Part shown: one piece after another, positions 50,586 to 59,750 of the stretch
How the letters are laid out: every line of letters starts with the position of its first letter
How positions within the stretch are numbered: position 1 is the first letter of the stretch
Source: Roseiarcus sp963822215
GTDB taxonomy: Bacteria; Pseudomonadota; Alphaproteobacteria; Rhizobiales; Beijerinckiaceae
NCBI GenBank assembly: GCA_963822215.1
Contig: CAWGGX010000006.1
Location: 186,001 to 250,000, forward strand
Direction of reading: 5' to 3'
Length of the DNA stretch: 64,000 bases
Translations under genes and position numbers: made by a program
Notes under the pieces: generated by a model
Databases searched by the model: none
What the model was told of the DNA's origin: nothing
Seen by the model: only the letters and a program-made list of their open reading frames with translations

Positions 50586-51464
50586 TCAGGACGGAACGAC
50601 CGTGTGGTAGATCTTGGACATCCACGAGTCTGAATTTTCCTCGGGCGACAGGCCCTTGCCCTGAAGGACCGAATAGGCGTCCTTGTACCACTGGCTGTCG
50701 GGGAAGTTGTGGCCGAGCACCGCGGCCGCCGTCTGCGCCTCGTCGGTGATCCCGAGGCCGAGGTACGCCTCGACCAGACGGTAGAGCGCCTCAGGCGCGT
50801 GCCGCGACGTCTGATAATATTGCAGGACGCTGCGGAACCTGTTGATCGCCGCGGTGTAATTGTGCCGGGTGAGGTAGAACCGGCCGATCGACATTTCCTT
50901 GCCGGCGAGCTGGTCCTGGCAGACCGTGATCTTGAACTTCGAATCCTCGACATACTCCGAATTCGGGTATGTCTTCACCACATCCTGGAAGGCGGTGAGC
51001 GCCTTGTTCGCGGCGTCCTGATCTCGGGAGACGTCAGGAATCTGCTCGTAGTAGGCGTTGGCCCGCAGGTAGGCGACGTAAGCGGCGTCGGGCGATTTGG
51101 GATAGTCCTTGAGGTAGCGTTCGGCCGCCGTCTCGGCGTCGGTGAAACTACTCGCCTGATAGTCGGCGTAGACGGTCATCAACTGCCCTTTGCGAGCCCA
51201 GTCGGAATCGGGGTACTGCTTGCCGAGCGAGGTGAACTTCTTCGCCGCCTCCTGCGGCGCGCCGTTTGACAGGTTCTGGAGGCCCTGATCGTACGTCTTG
51301 CTCGCCGGAACGTCGGGCGTGACCTCCATCGAGTACTTCGGCGAGCCGAACGGATTGAATTGATCGAACATCGAACAGGCCGAGACGCCGAGCCCGACGA
51401 CGATGAGCGCCGCGGCGGCCGGAATCCGGCGCGTGATCGGCCCGCCGGCCATCGTGGAAGTCAT
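50586..51464 (-). CDS. bamD: Outer membrane assembly lipoprotein BamD
   Basis: A 292-residue lipoprotein of the beta-barrel assembly (BAM) complex. The lipobox is LGVSAC (Cys about residue 30 of the 51464 start), followed by MFDQFNPFG. TPR-like helical repeats fill the rest (YDQGLQNLSNGAPQEAAKKF and YPNSEYVEDSKFKI). It is 16 bases upstream of recN on the same strand. MTSTMAGG at 51464 is preferred; the frame to 51485 is also open. Confidence 0.94.
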   Translation of the reverse strand: MTSTMAGGPITRRIPAAAALIVVGLGVSACSMFDQFNPFGSPKYSMEVTPDVPASKTYDQGLQNLSNGAPQEAAKKFTSLGKQYPDSDWARKGQLMTVYADYQASSFTDAETAAERYLKDYPKSPDAAYVAYLRANAYYEQIPDVSRDQDAANKALTAFQDVVKTYPNSEYVEDSKFKITVCQDQLAGKEMSIGRFYLTRHNYTAAINRFRSVLQYYQTSRHAPEALYRLVEAYLGLGITDEAQTAAAVLGHNFPDSQWYKDAYSVLQGKGLSPEENSDSWMSKIYHTVVPS

Positions 51465-51681
51465 GCGCAGTTCGACCCTATCCATACGTTCGGACTCGAT
51501 TGCAGTTCGACAGATTGCGCAGAAGCGCGCCGCTCCGCCCGTCGCGAGCGACGCCGCGGGTGTTTACCCCAGTCCCGATGCGCACGCCACAAGTCTTGGG
51601 CGTGCGATTCGTCCATTGGCGGCAAAATGTGGCGGCTCGGCGGCCCAAGCGCCAGCGTCAGTTCCCCGCTTGTCGAGACGA

Positions 51682-52626
51682 CTACTCGGCGACGGCAAGG
51701 GCCGCGGCGGGAACAGGCGCTCCGATGCCGAACCCCTTGAAGGGCTTGGCGGTCGTCCCCTCGACGAAAGCGTAGGCCGACCGGTCGGCGAACAACGCCT
51801 CGAGCGCCAGCGCATTCAGCTTGTGCCCTGGACGATAGGTCCGGTAGACGCCGACGATCGGCGCGCCGGCCAGCGACAGGTCGCCGACGGCGTCCAGCGC
51901 CTTGTGGCGGACGAACTCGTCCGCGTAGCGCAGGCCCTCGGGGTTGAGCACTTCGTCGTTGTCGATGGCGACCGAGTTCTCGAGCGACGAGCCGAGCGCG
52001 TAGCCAGCCTGCCACAGTCTCTTCACGTCGCTGACGAAGCCGAAGGTGCGGGCGCGGGCGATTTCGCGCCGGAACGAAGCCGGGTCGAGGGTGAAGGCGA
52101 GACGCTGGCGACCAATGGCCGGCGAGGCGAAATCGATCTCGACGTCGAGCCGGAAACCCCGCTCGGCCGGAACCAACTCGGCGTAGCCGCCGTCGCGCTC
52201 GGCCCGAACCGGTTTGAGAACCTTGAGGAAGCGGCGCGTCCGCGCCTGCTTCACGACGCCGGCCCGATCGATCGCGGCGACAAAATCGGCGGCCGAGCCG
52301 TCCATGATCGGCGTCTCGGGCCCGTCGATCTCGATGAGCGCATTGTCGACCTGTAGCCCGGAAAGCGCGGCCAGGAGATGCTCGACCGTGCTGACGCTCG
52401 CCCCCGAGACGTCGCCCAGGATCGTGCAGAGCGCGGTATGCGTAACATTCGAGCGGCGCGCCTTCAGGTAGCGCTCGCCGCCGTTGGACAAGCCCGTGCG
52501 AAGAAACGTGACGCCCGAATCGGGTTCGGCGGGATGAAGGACGAGTTGTGCTGGCGCGGCCGAATGCACGCCAACTCCGCCGATCGAAACGCGGCGGCGG
52601 AGAGTCGTCTGGTAACCAGCCTTCAT
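51682..52626 (-). CDS. lpxC: UDP-3-O-acyl-N-acetylglucosamine deacetylase
   Basis: A 314-residue LpxC, the committed step of lipid A synthesis. Zinc ligands are H83 (VSTVEHLLAAL) and the pair in EFVRHKALDAVGDL (His about 240, Asp about 244); the catalytic Glu is in the segment IEIDGPETPIMDGSA. A late histidine is in YRPGHKLNAL. ATG 52626 begins the family N-terminus KAGYQTTLRR. The 195-base gap to bamD shows no gene. Confidence 0.95.
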   Translation of the reverse strand: MKAGYQTTLRRRVSIGGVGVHSAAPAQLVLHPAEPDSGVTFLRTGLSNGGERYLKARRSNVTHTALCTILGDVSGASVSTVEHLLAALSGLQVDNALIEIDGPETPIMDGSAADFVAAIDRAGVVKQARTRRFLKVLKPVRAERDGGYAELVPAERGFRLDVEIDFASPAIGRQRLAFTLDPASFRREIARARTFGFVSDVKRLWQAGYALGSSLENSVAIDNDEVLNPEGLRYADEFVRHKALDAVGDLSLAGAPIVGVYRTYRPGHKLNALALEALFADRSAYAFVEGTTAKPFKGFGIGAPVPAAALAVAE

Positions 52627-52945
52627 CGTCGATTTCTTCCAGGCTTGCGCCCGGCCCCGTTAGCAGACGCTCTTCGCGTTGCGGCCGGAGAAGCCGAAAG
52701 CGCGGCGCCCTTTTCGGTCGCGATCGCTCGCGGAAGCGAGTCGGACCTGTGTTTGTGCGGGGCAAAATACCGGCTCGCGCCGGGGGGAGACAAATCACCT
52801 TTAATGACCAAAAGTTACAACGCGAACGGATTTCTTTTCCATTTCGTTTCAAGCCGATAAAGAAAGAAGTTAACGTTTTGCTCACCAAAGAACTCGGACC
52901 GGTCGCAGCTTTCGCCGCGATCGGTCCGAAGCGCTTTGCCCGGAA
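52627..52945. other. Gap between lpxC and ftsZ
   Basis: About 320 bases with the ftsZ terminator-like hairpin (52893-52930) at one end and the lpxC promoter presumably at the other. No gene was recognised; short frames lack ribosome binding sites. Confidence 0.45.
52893..52930 (-). terminator. Strong hairpin downstream of ftsZ
   Basis: On the minus strand after the ftsZ stop, CGGACC-GATCGCGGC, a GAAA tetraloop and GCTGCGACC-GGTCCG form a 15-pair stem with one mismatch and one wobble. The tail AGTTCTTTGG is only partly T-rich, so it may be a weak terminator or an mRNA-stabilising hairpin. Confidence 0.5.
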
Positions 52946-54565
52946 TCAGTTCTGTTGCCGCCGCAGAAATGCCGGGATGTCGAGGTGGTCGTCCTCGGTC
53001 ACCGGAGGCCGGTGGGTGGGCCGGCCGTGTGCGTCTAGGCTTGCGGCCGGAGCAGGCTGCGGGCGGGCCGGCAGCGGCCGCGGCTGCGCCCGGCTGAAGT
53101 CCGGCTGGGCTACCGGGGTCGTGTAACCCCTGGGCTGAGCGACCGGCGGAGCGACGGGAGCCGGGGCCTGCTCGTCGTCGTGCCGCGTGATGCCGAACGC
53201 CGCCAGCTTCTCGAGCAACGACTTGCGGCGCGATTCGGGCGCCGACTGGGAAACCGGCTGGGCCTCGCCGCGGACCGCGCGCAGCTGGGTCTGGGCCACC
53301 TGCGGCAGGTCCTCGATCTGCGGCATGCGCGGGGCGCGAACCGGGGGCTGCTCCGGCGCCGGCGGGATGAAGTCGCTCTCCTCCTCGGGCGCCTGGCGGC
53401 GCGGTTCGATCGGCTCGGGGAACGCGACCGCGACCGGGGCGACCGGCTGGATCTCGACGTCGCCGACCATCGCGGCGCCCGACACGGGCTCGAGCGTGGC
53501 GGGCGCAGGCGCAGGGCGGGCGGAAGCCGGCGCGGGACGCGAACGCGGGACCGGCTCGGGCCTCGTATAGACGTTGACCGGCTCGATCTGCGAGATCGCC
53601 ACCTGATCGATGCCGGTTGCGACCACCGAGACCCGCACCACCCCGTCGAGGGCGGAATCGAAGGTCGCGCCGAGGATGATGTTGGCCTCCTCGTCGACCT
53701 CCTGGCGAATGCGGCTCGCCGCCTCGTCGACTTCGTAGAGGGTGAGGTCGTTGCCGCCGGTGATCGAGATCAAAAGCCCGCGCGCGCCCTTCATCGACGT
53801 CTCGTCGAGCAGCGGATTGGCGATCGCGGCCTCGGCGGCCAGCACCGCGCGCTTCTCGCCGGTCGCTTCGCCCGTGCCCATCATGGCCTTGCCCATCTCG
53901 CTCATGATCGAGCGGACGTCGGCGAAGTCGAGATTGATCAGGCCTTCCTTGACCATCAGGTCGGTGATGCAGGCGACGCCCGAATAGAGCACCTGGTCGG
54001 CCATGGCGAAGGCGTCCGCGAAGGTCGTCTTCTCGTTGGCGACGCGGAAGAGGTTCTGATTCGGGATGATGATCAGCGTATCCACCGCCTTCTGAAGGTC
54101 GGTGATGCCGGTCTCGGCGACCTTCATCCGGCGGCCGCCCTCGAAATGGAACGGCTTGGTGACGACGCCAACGGTGAGGATGCCCATCTCGCGCGCGGCG
54201 CGGGCGATCACCGGGGCGGCGCCTGTGCCGGTGCCTCCGCCCATGCCGGCGGTGACGAACACCATGTGGGCCCCGGCAAGGTGATCGCGGATTTCCTCGA
54301 GCGCCTCCTCGGCGGCGGCCTTACCGACTTCGGGCTTGGAGCCGGCGCCCAACCCCTCGGTGACCTGAAGACCCATCTGGATGATGCGTTCGGCGCGCGA
54401 GGAGGTGAGCGCTTGCGCATCGGTGTTGGCGACAACGAAATCGACGCCCGAGAGCCCGGACACGATCATGTTGTTGACCGCGTTGCCGCCGGCGCCGCCC
54501 ACGCCGCACACCATGATGCGCGGCTTCAGTTCTCTCAGTTCGGGTGCCTTCAAATTGATCGACAT
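52946..54565 (-). CDS. ftsZ: Cell division protein FtsZ
   Basis: A 539-residue tubulin-like GTPase, the scaffold of the Z ring. The GTP-binding signature GMGGGTGTGAAPV (about 107-119) and the synergy loop NLDFADVRSIM (about 213) are present. A Pro-rich linker (about 325-520) much longer than in E. coli is usual for Hyphomicrobiales, and the C-terminal peptide ends LDIPAFLRRQQN, which binds FtsA. ftsA lies just upstream. Confidence 0.97.
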   Translation of the reverse strand: MSINLKAPELRELKPRIMVCGVGGAGGNAVNNMIVSGLSGVDFVVANTDAQALTSSRAERIIQMGLQVTEGLGAGSKPEVGKAAAEEALEEIRDHLAGAHMVFVTAGMGGGTGTGAAPVIARAAREMGILTVGVVTKPFHFEGGRRMKVAETGITDLQKAVDTLIIIPNQNLFRVANEKTTFADAFAMADQVLYSGVACITDLMVKEGLINLDFADVRSIMSEMGKAMMGTGEATGEKRAVLAAEAAIANPLLDETSMKGARGLLISITGGNDLTLYEVDEAASRIRQEVDEEANIILGATFDSALDGVVRVSVVATGIDQVAISQIEPVNVYTRPEPVPRSRPAPASARPAPAPATLEPVSGAAMVGDVEIQPVAPVAVAFPEPIEPRRQAPEEESDFIPPAPEQPPVRAPRMPQIEDLPQVAQTQLRAVRGEAQPVSQSAPESRRKSLLEKLAAFGITRHDDEQAPAPVAPPVAQPRGYTTPVAQPDFSRAQPRPLPARPQPAPAASLDAHGRPTHRPPVTEDDHLDIPAFLRRQQN

Positions 54566-54626
54566 ACCTGCCTCATCCCGTTGGGCGCCCGAGGACGCCG
54601 TTGTGACTGCCTAACCGCGCTCTCCC

Positions 54627-54649
54627 GGGCCCCCCGCCGGCGGGGGCCC
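54627..54649 (-). promoter_or_regulatory. GC-rich hairpin between ftsA and ftsZ
   Basis: GGGCCCCC (54627-54634) pairs with GGGGGCCC (54642-54649) around a 7-base loop in the 91-base gap. There is no T tract on the ftsA-to-ftsZ strand, so it is more likely an mRNA processing or attenuation element than a terminator; ftsZ is usually made in excess of ftsA. Confidence 0.4.
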
Positions 54650-54656
54650 GAAACCT

Positions 54657-55973
54657 TCAAAAGCTCTCCTTGAGCCAGCGCCCGACACGGGACGCATAGC
54701 CTTCGCTCTCGTAAGCCTGCCGCGGGGCGTGGCGAGAGGGTTCGAAATATTCGAGGCCGGCCATCTGCGGGTAGATCATCAGACCGACCGCCGCCGCGAA
54801 CGACGGGCTCTTGCCCGATTCAGGTAGGCCCTCGATCCCGAGCGGCCGCCCGATCCGGGCCTGGTTCGAGATGACCGATCGGACGAGTTCCGGCAGCCCC
54901 GTCAGCTGACACGCGCCGCCGGTCATCACCAGCCGCCGGCCGACATGAGCGGCGTGCCCGGAGGCGCGCAGCCGGTCGCGGACCAGTTCGAGAATCTCCT
55001 CGACCCGCGGCCGGATGATCCGAATGAGCTCAGACTTCGGCAGATGGGTCGAATGGTCCGTGTCGTCGCCCAGCCGGTGGACGGAGATCGATTCGCGATC
55101 GTCGGACGGCGACGCGATGCAGGCGCCATAGAGCGTCTTCAGCCGCTCGGCGTCGGTCATCGACACATTGAGACCGCGAGCGATGTCCCGCGTGACATGA
55201 ATGCCGCCCACGGCGACCGCGTCGACATGGATGAGGCGGCCGCCGGAGAACACGCCGACCGTCGTCGTGCCGCCGCCGAAATCGACCACCGCGGCGCCGA
55301 GCTCGGCCTCGTCATCCACCAGGGTCGAAAGCCCGGCCGCGTAGGGGGTGGCGACCATGGCCTCGACCCGCAGATGGCAGCGTTCGACCACCAGCATCAG
55401 ATTGCGCGCCGCCGCCAGCTCGCAGGAAGCGACATGCAGGTCGACGCCAAGGTCCTCGCCGATCATGCCCTTCGGATCGCTCACGTCGCGGGTGGCGTTG
55501 AGCGAGAAGGCGGTCGGCAGGCCGTGCAGGACGGTGCGGCCGCGCTGGGCGCTCATGGCGGAAGCCGCCTCCAGGACCCGATGGATGTCATGCTCCGACA
55601 CCGTCTTGCCGCGCAGCGCGACCTTGGCGTTGAACCGCTGCGAGGCGAGCAGGCCGCCCGACATGTTGACGATGACGCCGCCGACTTCGACGCCCGCCAT
55701 GCGTTCGGCCGCGTCGATGGCGAGCCGCGTGGCGTGCTCGGCCGCCTGAAGGTCGACGATCGCGCCGCCCTTCACGCCGTTCGACCGCTGGTGGCCGATG
55801 CCGAGAATCTTGCAGCGGTGGGTGCGGCCGCGCAGCGCGCTCGACGGCTCCATCGGCATCAGCCGCGCGATCAGGCAGACGATCTTCGACGCCCCAATGT
55901 CGAGAATGGACAGAATCGCCTGCTTGCGGGCGGGGATTTGCCTCATGCGCGGCGGGAGCGGCGAGAAGGTCAT
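54657..55973 (-). CDS. ftsA: Cell division protein FtsA
   Basis: A 438-residue actin-like ATPase that anchors FtsZ to the membrane. The phosphate 1 motif LDIGASKIVCLIARL (about 24-38) and phosphate 2 motif VVDFGGGTTTVGVF (about 226) are present. The C-terminal amphipathic helix ends VGRWLKESF. The N-terminus of about 20 basic residues is typical of the alphaproteobacterial protein. It overlaps ftsQ by 4 bases. Confidence 0.96.
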   Translation of the reverse strand: MTFSPLPPRMRQIPARKQAILSILDIGASKIVCLIARLMPMEPSSALRGRTHRCKILGIGHQRSNGVKGGAIVDLQAAEHATRLAIDAAERMAGVEVGGVIVNMSGGLLASQRFNAKVALRGKTVSEHDIHRVLEAASAMSAQRGRTVLHGLPTAFSLNATRDVSDPKGMIGEDLGVDLHVASCELAAARNLMLVVERCHLRVEAMVATPYAAGLSTLVDDEAELGAAVVDFGGGTTTVGVFSGGRLIHVDAVAVGGIHVTRDIARGLNVSMTDAERLKTLYGACIASPSDDRESISVHRLGDDTDHSTHLPKSELIRIIRPRVEEILELVRDRLRASGHAAHVGRRLVMTGGACQLTGLPELVRSVISNQARIGRPLGIEGLPESGKSPSFAAAVGLMIYPQMAGLEYFEPSRHAPRQAYESEGYASRVGRWLKESF

Positions 55974-56911
55974 GGCTGCCCTTCTTTTTTCTTGGGCGCG
56001 TGCGCCTCGGCCCAGGCCGCGGAGGCTTCCTGCGTCAGCCGCACGAAGATCCGGTCCGGGGCGCGGAAGTCGAGCGCCAGCACGTCCTTGTCCAGAATCC
56101 GCTGTTCGCGCTGGAGCCTGAGAAGCGTCGCGATCGCGGTCTGCGGATCGGTCTCGGGCAGCTTGACGTCGATTCCGTTCTTGAGCCTGAGGTTCCAGCG
56201 GCGCTCGCCGATCAGCACCCCGGCCTCGACGCGCGGCTTCAATTCTTCCAGCAGGGCGAGCAGCGCGGTGAACTCGGCCGCCCGCGCGTTGGCCCCCTCG
56301 CCGACGACGAACGGCAGTCCGACGTAGCGGCCGTCGCGCACATCGTCGATCGGCGCGCCGTCGGCCGCGATGGCCTTGAGCTCACCGTCCTTCTGCCACA
56401 CCGCGTAGGGCGTGCGCTCGACGATGTCGACGACGATCTGATTGGGGTAGAGCTTGCGCACGCTTGCCTGCTTGACGAGTGGATCGGCCTCGAGCCGCGC
56501 CCGGGCCGCCGCGACGTCGAAGAAGGGCAGGGAATCCTTGCCGCTGATTCCGGCGATGGCCAGAATGCGCGGCTCGCTCATGTGGGCGGCGCCGGAAACC
56601 GTGACGATGTCGACGCCGAAGCCGAGCGCCCGCGCTGCGACGTCGCCGACCCCGCCGTATTGCGTCGCGAAGGCGTCGAACTGTCCGCCGCGAATCGCCC
56701 CGTAGCCGGCGGCGCCCGCGAGCACCAGAAGCGTCAGAGCGATCTCGAGGCCGAGCGGAGGCGGCCGATCGAGCGGCAGGCGGAAGCGGAACGACCCGCG
56801 CGCCGAGCGTTCGCCGCGCAAAAGGACCTTGGACGGGGTGGCGCTAGCCGCCGCGCCAGCCAGCGCGCGGCGCGAAGCAGTCCCTCCGAAGGCGAGGCTC
56901 AACGGTCGCAC
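55970..56911 (-). CDS. ftsQ: Cell division protein FtsQ
   Basis: A 313-residue bitopic divisome protein with a basic cytoplasmic part, one membrane segment (LEIALTLLVLAGAAGYGAI, about 57-75), a POTRA domain (VSGAAHMSEPRILAIAGI onward, about 103) and a C-terminal beta domain. The start is GTG 56911, which has GGAGGA 6-11 bases upstream and overlaps the ddl end by 13 bases; the frame upstream to 57028 lies inside ddl. Confidence 0.94.
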   Translation of the reverse strand: MRPLSLAFGGTASRRALAGAAASATPSKVLLRGERSARGSFRFRLPLDRPPPLGLEIALTLLVLAGAAGYGAIRGGQFDAFATQYGGVGDVAARALGFGVDIVTVSGAAHMSEPRILAIAGISGKDSLPFFDVAAARARLEADPLVKQASVRKLYPNQIVVDIVERTPYAVWQKDGELKAIAADGAPIDDVRDGRYVGLPFVVGEGANARAAEFTALLALLEELKPRVEAGVLIGERRWNLRLKNGIDVKLPETDPQTAIATLLRLQREQRILDKDVLALDFRAPDRIFVRLTQEASAAWAEAHAPKKKEGQP

Positions 56912-57819
56912 GAGGCGTCCTCCACGATCCAGGCGACGAGGTCGGCAAAGGACAGACCGGCGTAGGCCGCCATGTCCGGGACCAGCGAAGTTTCCGTCAT
57001 GCCCGGCTGCGTGTTGACTTCGAGACACACCAGCTCGCCCTCATCGCCTTTCGTCTCATCGAACCGGAAGTCGGCGCGGCTGACGCCGCGACACCCCAGC
57101 GCCCGATGCGCTCTGAGCGTCAACTCTTGGACCTTATGGTAAATATTCGGTTTAAGATTTGCCGGAAGGATGTGTCGAGATCCGCCTTTTGCGTACTTTG
57201 CGTCGTAGCCATAGAACGCTTCGGAAATCGCCACGATCTCGATGATGTCGAACACGCGCTCGCCCATGACCGCACAGGTCAGTTCCTTGCCGGCGACGAA
57301 CTTTTCAGCCAGCAGCGCGTCGCCGTAGGGCCAGTCGGCCCGCCCCACCTCCTGCGGTGGGTGGGCGCGGTCCTCCTTGACGATCACGACGCCGAACGAC
57401 GAGCCCTCGCTCACCGGCTTGAGCACATAGGGCGGCTCCAGCGCATGGCGGCGCGCGGCCTCGTGGCGGTCGACGACCAGCCCATGCGCAACCGGGACGC
57501 CGGCCGCGGCCAGCACGGTCTTGGCGAGGTCCTTCTGCATCGCCAGCGCCGAGGCCAGCAAGCCCGAATGGGTGTAGGGAATGCGCAAAACCTCGAGCAC
57601 GCCCTGGATCGTTCCGTCCTCGCCGCCAAGCCCGTGCAGGGCGTTGAAGGCGACGTCGGGCTTGAGGCGCGCCAGCGTGTCGGCGATCGAGCGATCGACG
57701 TCGATGCGGGTGACGCGGTAGCCGGCGGCCTCGAGCGCGTCGGCGCATTGCCGCCCGGAGTTCAGCGACACCGGACGCTCGGCCGACCAGCCGCCCATCA
57801 GGACCGCGACGTGTTTCAT
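56899..57819 (-). CDS. ddl: D-alanine-D-alanine ligase
   Basis: A 306-residue ATP-grasp enzyme that joins two D-alanines for the murein precursor. Motifs seen are VLMGGWSAERPVSLNSG (about 5), LKPVSEGSSFGVVIV (about 142), the serine-tyrosine region YDAKYAKGGSRHILPA and metal-binding CLEVNTQPGMTETS (about 272-285). The segment between ATG 57819 and 57855 has no homology. It is the start of the ddl-ftsQ-ftsA-ftsZ block. Confidence 0.95.
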   Translation of the reverse strand: MKHVAVLMGGWSAERPVSLNSGRQCADALEAAGYRVTRIDVDRSIADTLARLKPDVAFNALHGLGGEDGTIQGVLEVLRIPYTHSGLLASALAMQKDLAKTVLAAAGVPVAHGLVVDRHEAARRHALEPPYVLKPVSEGSSFGVVIVKEDRAHPPQEVGRADWPYGDALLAEKFVAGKELTCAVMGERVFDIIEIVAISEAFYGYDAKYAKGGSRHILPANLKPNIYHKVQELTLRAHRALGCRGVSRADFRFDETKGDEGELVCLEVNTQPGMTETSLVPDMAAYAGLSFADLVAWIVEDASCDR

Positions 57820-57954
57820 TGCGCGACAATTCCCTAACGACCCGCCAAACGGCACAGTTAAGGCAGACTTAAGGCGACGCGCTTAACGCCGCGTTAACCT
57901 CGCGGCGCGGACGCAGAGAATCGCCCGCAAAAACTTGGAGGAAACGCAATCGAG

Positions 57955-58140
57955 CGCGCCCCCTCGCCCCGCTTGCGGGGAGAGGGCATAGGGCGTCGAA
58001 AGACGCCCGTCTCTCGACGGGCTATGGGTGAGGGGCTGCGCCGACGACAGAGGTTGGCGCCGGCGCTGACCTCCGAGGTCGGCGCCGCCCCTCATTCGGC
58101 CTTCGGCCACCTTCTCCCCACCTGGCGGGGAGAAGGGACA
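57955..58140. repeat. Dispersed GC-rich palindromic repeat extending into murB 3' end
   Basis: The gap between ddl and murB contains CCCCGCTTGCGGGG, then the 22-base module 58002-58023 shared (inverted) with 25788-25809, and TTCTCCCC/GGGGAGAA (58112-58119/58127-58134). The repeat covers the last codons of murB, so the murB C-terminus (about 15 residues) is encoded by repeat sequence. Confidence 0.7.
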
Positions 58141-59049
58141 GGCCGTCCGAATCGCAGGATCTCCCATTCGAGCGTCACCCCGCTCGTCTCGCGAACGCGC
58201 CGTCGCACCTCCTCGCCGAGCGACTCGAGGTCGGCCGCGGTCGCATGGCCGCGGTTGATCAGGAAGTTGCAATGCATCGTCGAGACCTGGGCGTCGCCGA
58301 CAACCAGCCCGCGGCAACCGGCCCGGTCGATCAGCTCCCAAGCCTTCATCCCCGGCGGGTTCTTGAATGTCGAGCCGCCGGTCTTCTCGCGAATCGGCTG
58401 CGAGGCTTCGCGTGCGCGGGTGATTCGCTCCATCTCGGCCACGATCGCGTCAGGGTCGCCCGGGCGTCCTTGCAACGTCGCGCGGGTGAAGATCACGTCG
58501 TCCGGCGCCGTGCTATGGCGGTACGAATAGCCCATCCCGGCGTTGGCGAAGACGCGGGTCCCGCCACGGCGATCGAGCCCATGCGCCTCGACGAGCACAC
58601 CCTTGATTTCGCCGCCGTGCGCGCCGGCGTTCATGCGCAAGGCGCCGCCGATCGCGCCTGGAACGCCGCGCAAAAAGGCGAGGCCGTCAACGCCGGCGGT
58701 CGCGGCCGCCTTGGCGACGAACTGGTCGGGGGCCGCCGCACCGGCGACGATTTCGGCATTCCTCCATCATGTCGATGGCGTTGAAGGCGCGCCCGCCGAG
58801 TCGGACGACGACGCCCTCGACCCCGCCGTCGCGCACAATCAGATTGGAGCCGAGGCCGATGACGGTCACCGGGACTGCCGCCGGCAATCGAGCCAGGAAG
58901 CCGGCGAGGTCGTCTTCGTCGGTCGGCGAAAAAAGCGCCTCCGCCGCGCCGCCGGCGCGGAACCAGGTCAACGGCGCAAGGGGAGCGTCGAAGGCGACGT
59001 GTCCCCGGACCGCTGCAGCGGCCGACCGGATCGCCTCCGCAAAGCTCAT
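58092..59049 (-). pseudogene. murB: UDP-N-acetylenolpyruvoylglucosamine reductase, frameshifted
   Basis: The FAD-dependent reductase of murein synthesis, split over two frames. From ATG 59049, the first frame encodes the FAD domain (FRAGGAAEALFSP; VIGLGSNLIVRDGG) through FNAIDMMEE, then leaves homology and stops at 58687. The one-base-shifted frame continues as EIVAGAAAPDQFVAKAA, then GVPGAIGGALRMNAGAHGGE and the catalytic Ser/Glu end with GGSTFKNPPG. The shift lies at about 58757-58768. The gene is essential in most bacteria, so an assembly or sequencing error is plausible; otherwise another murB copy or ribosomal frameshifting would be needed. Confidence 0.88.
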
Positions 59050-59750
59050 CGGGGTTGGGCCTGAAGCCAGTCGGACAGAATCGCGCGCCCCGCCGTCGCG
59101 GTCGCCGCGCCCAGGCGCAGCGCGTCAGCGCGCAGGACGCGCGGATCGATTCCGGCCTTGCCGAGTTCGACCGTGTGGCCGATGAGCCAGGCTTCGATCC
59201 GACCTGGATCGGCCTCGATGTGAAACTGGAGGCCGAGCGCCGCCTTTCCGACCCGGAACGCCTGGACGGGACACAGTCGGGTCGAAGCGAGCCGCTCGGC
59301 GCCCGCCGGCAGGTCGCAATTGTCGCCGTGCCAGTGCAACACCGGCAGGCCGTCGAGGCGTGCGAGCGGTGCCGCGCGGCCGGCGTCGGTCAGCTCGACC
59401 GGCCCATAGCCAATCTCCTTGCCCGGTCCCGGGGCGACTCGCGCGTCGAGCGCCGCGGCCATGAGCTGCGCCCCGAGACACACGCCGAGGATTGGCTTTT
59501 GCCGCTCGAGACGGCGCCGGACCGTCGCAATCTCCTGGACGAGAAACGGGTAGGCGTCCGTCTCGTAGACGCCGATCGGTCCCCCGAGCACGATCATAAG
59601 GTCCGCGGACAGCACGGCCTCGGCGGCAAGGTCGTCGACGCCCGCCTCGAGATAGGAGAGCGTGTAGCCCTGATCGACGAGAACGTCGCGCCAGACGCCG
59701 ACGTCCTCGAAAGCGACGTGGCGGATTGCGACCGCGGTCCTGGGCATCAT
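59046..59750 (-). CDS. Class I glutamine amidotransferase (GMP synthase-type domain)
   Basis: A 234-residue class I amidotransferase with the nucleophile Cys in PILGVCLGAQLMAAAL (about 87), oxyanion region GGPIGVYETD, and the His-Glu pair in LQFHIEADP (about 173-175). Such stand-alone domains resemble the GuaA glutaminase part, and many act as gamma-glutamyl hydrolases or amidotransferase partners. It is inserted between murB and murC with overlaps of 4 bases at each side, which is not usual in dcw clusters. Its partner and target are unknown. Start is ATG 59750 or ATG 59747. Confidence 0.83.
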   Translation of the reverse strand: MMPRTAVAIRHVAFEDVGVWRDVLVDQGYTLSYLEAGVDDLAAEAVLSADLMIVLGGPIGVYETDAYPFLVQEIATVRRRLERQKPILGVCLGAQLMAAALDARVAPGPGKEIGYGPVELTDAGRAAPLARLDGLPVLHWHGDNCDLPAGAERLASTRLCPVQAFRVGKAALGLQFHIEADPGRIEAWLIGHTVELGKAGIDPRVLRADALRLGAATATAGRAILSDWLQAQPR

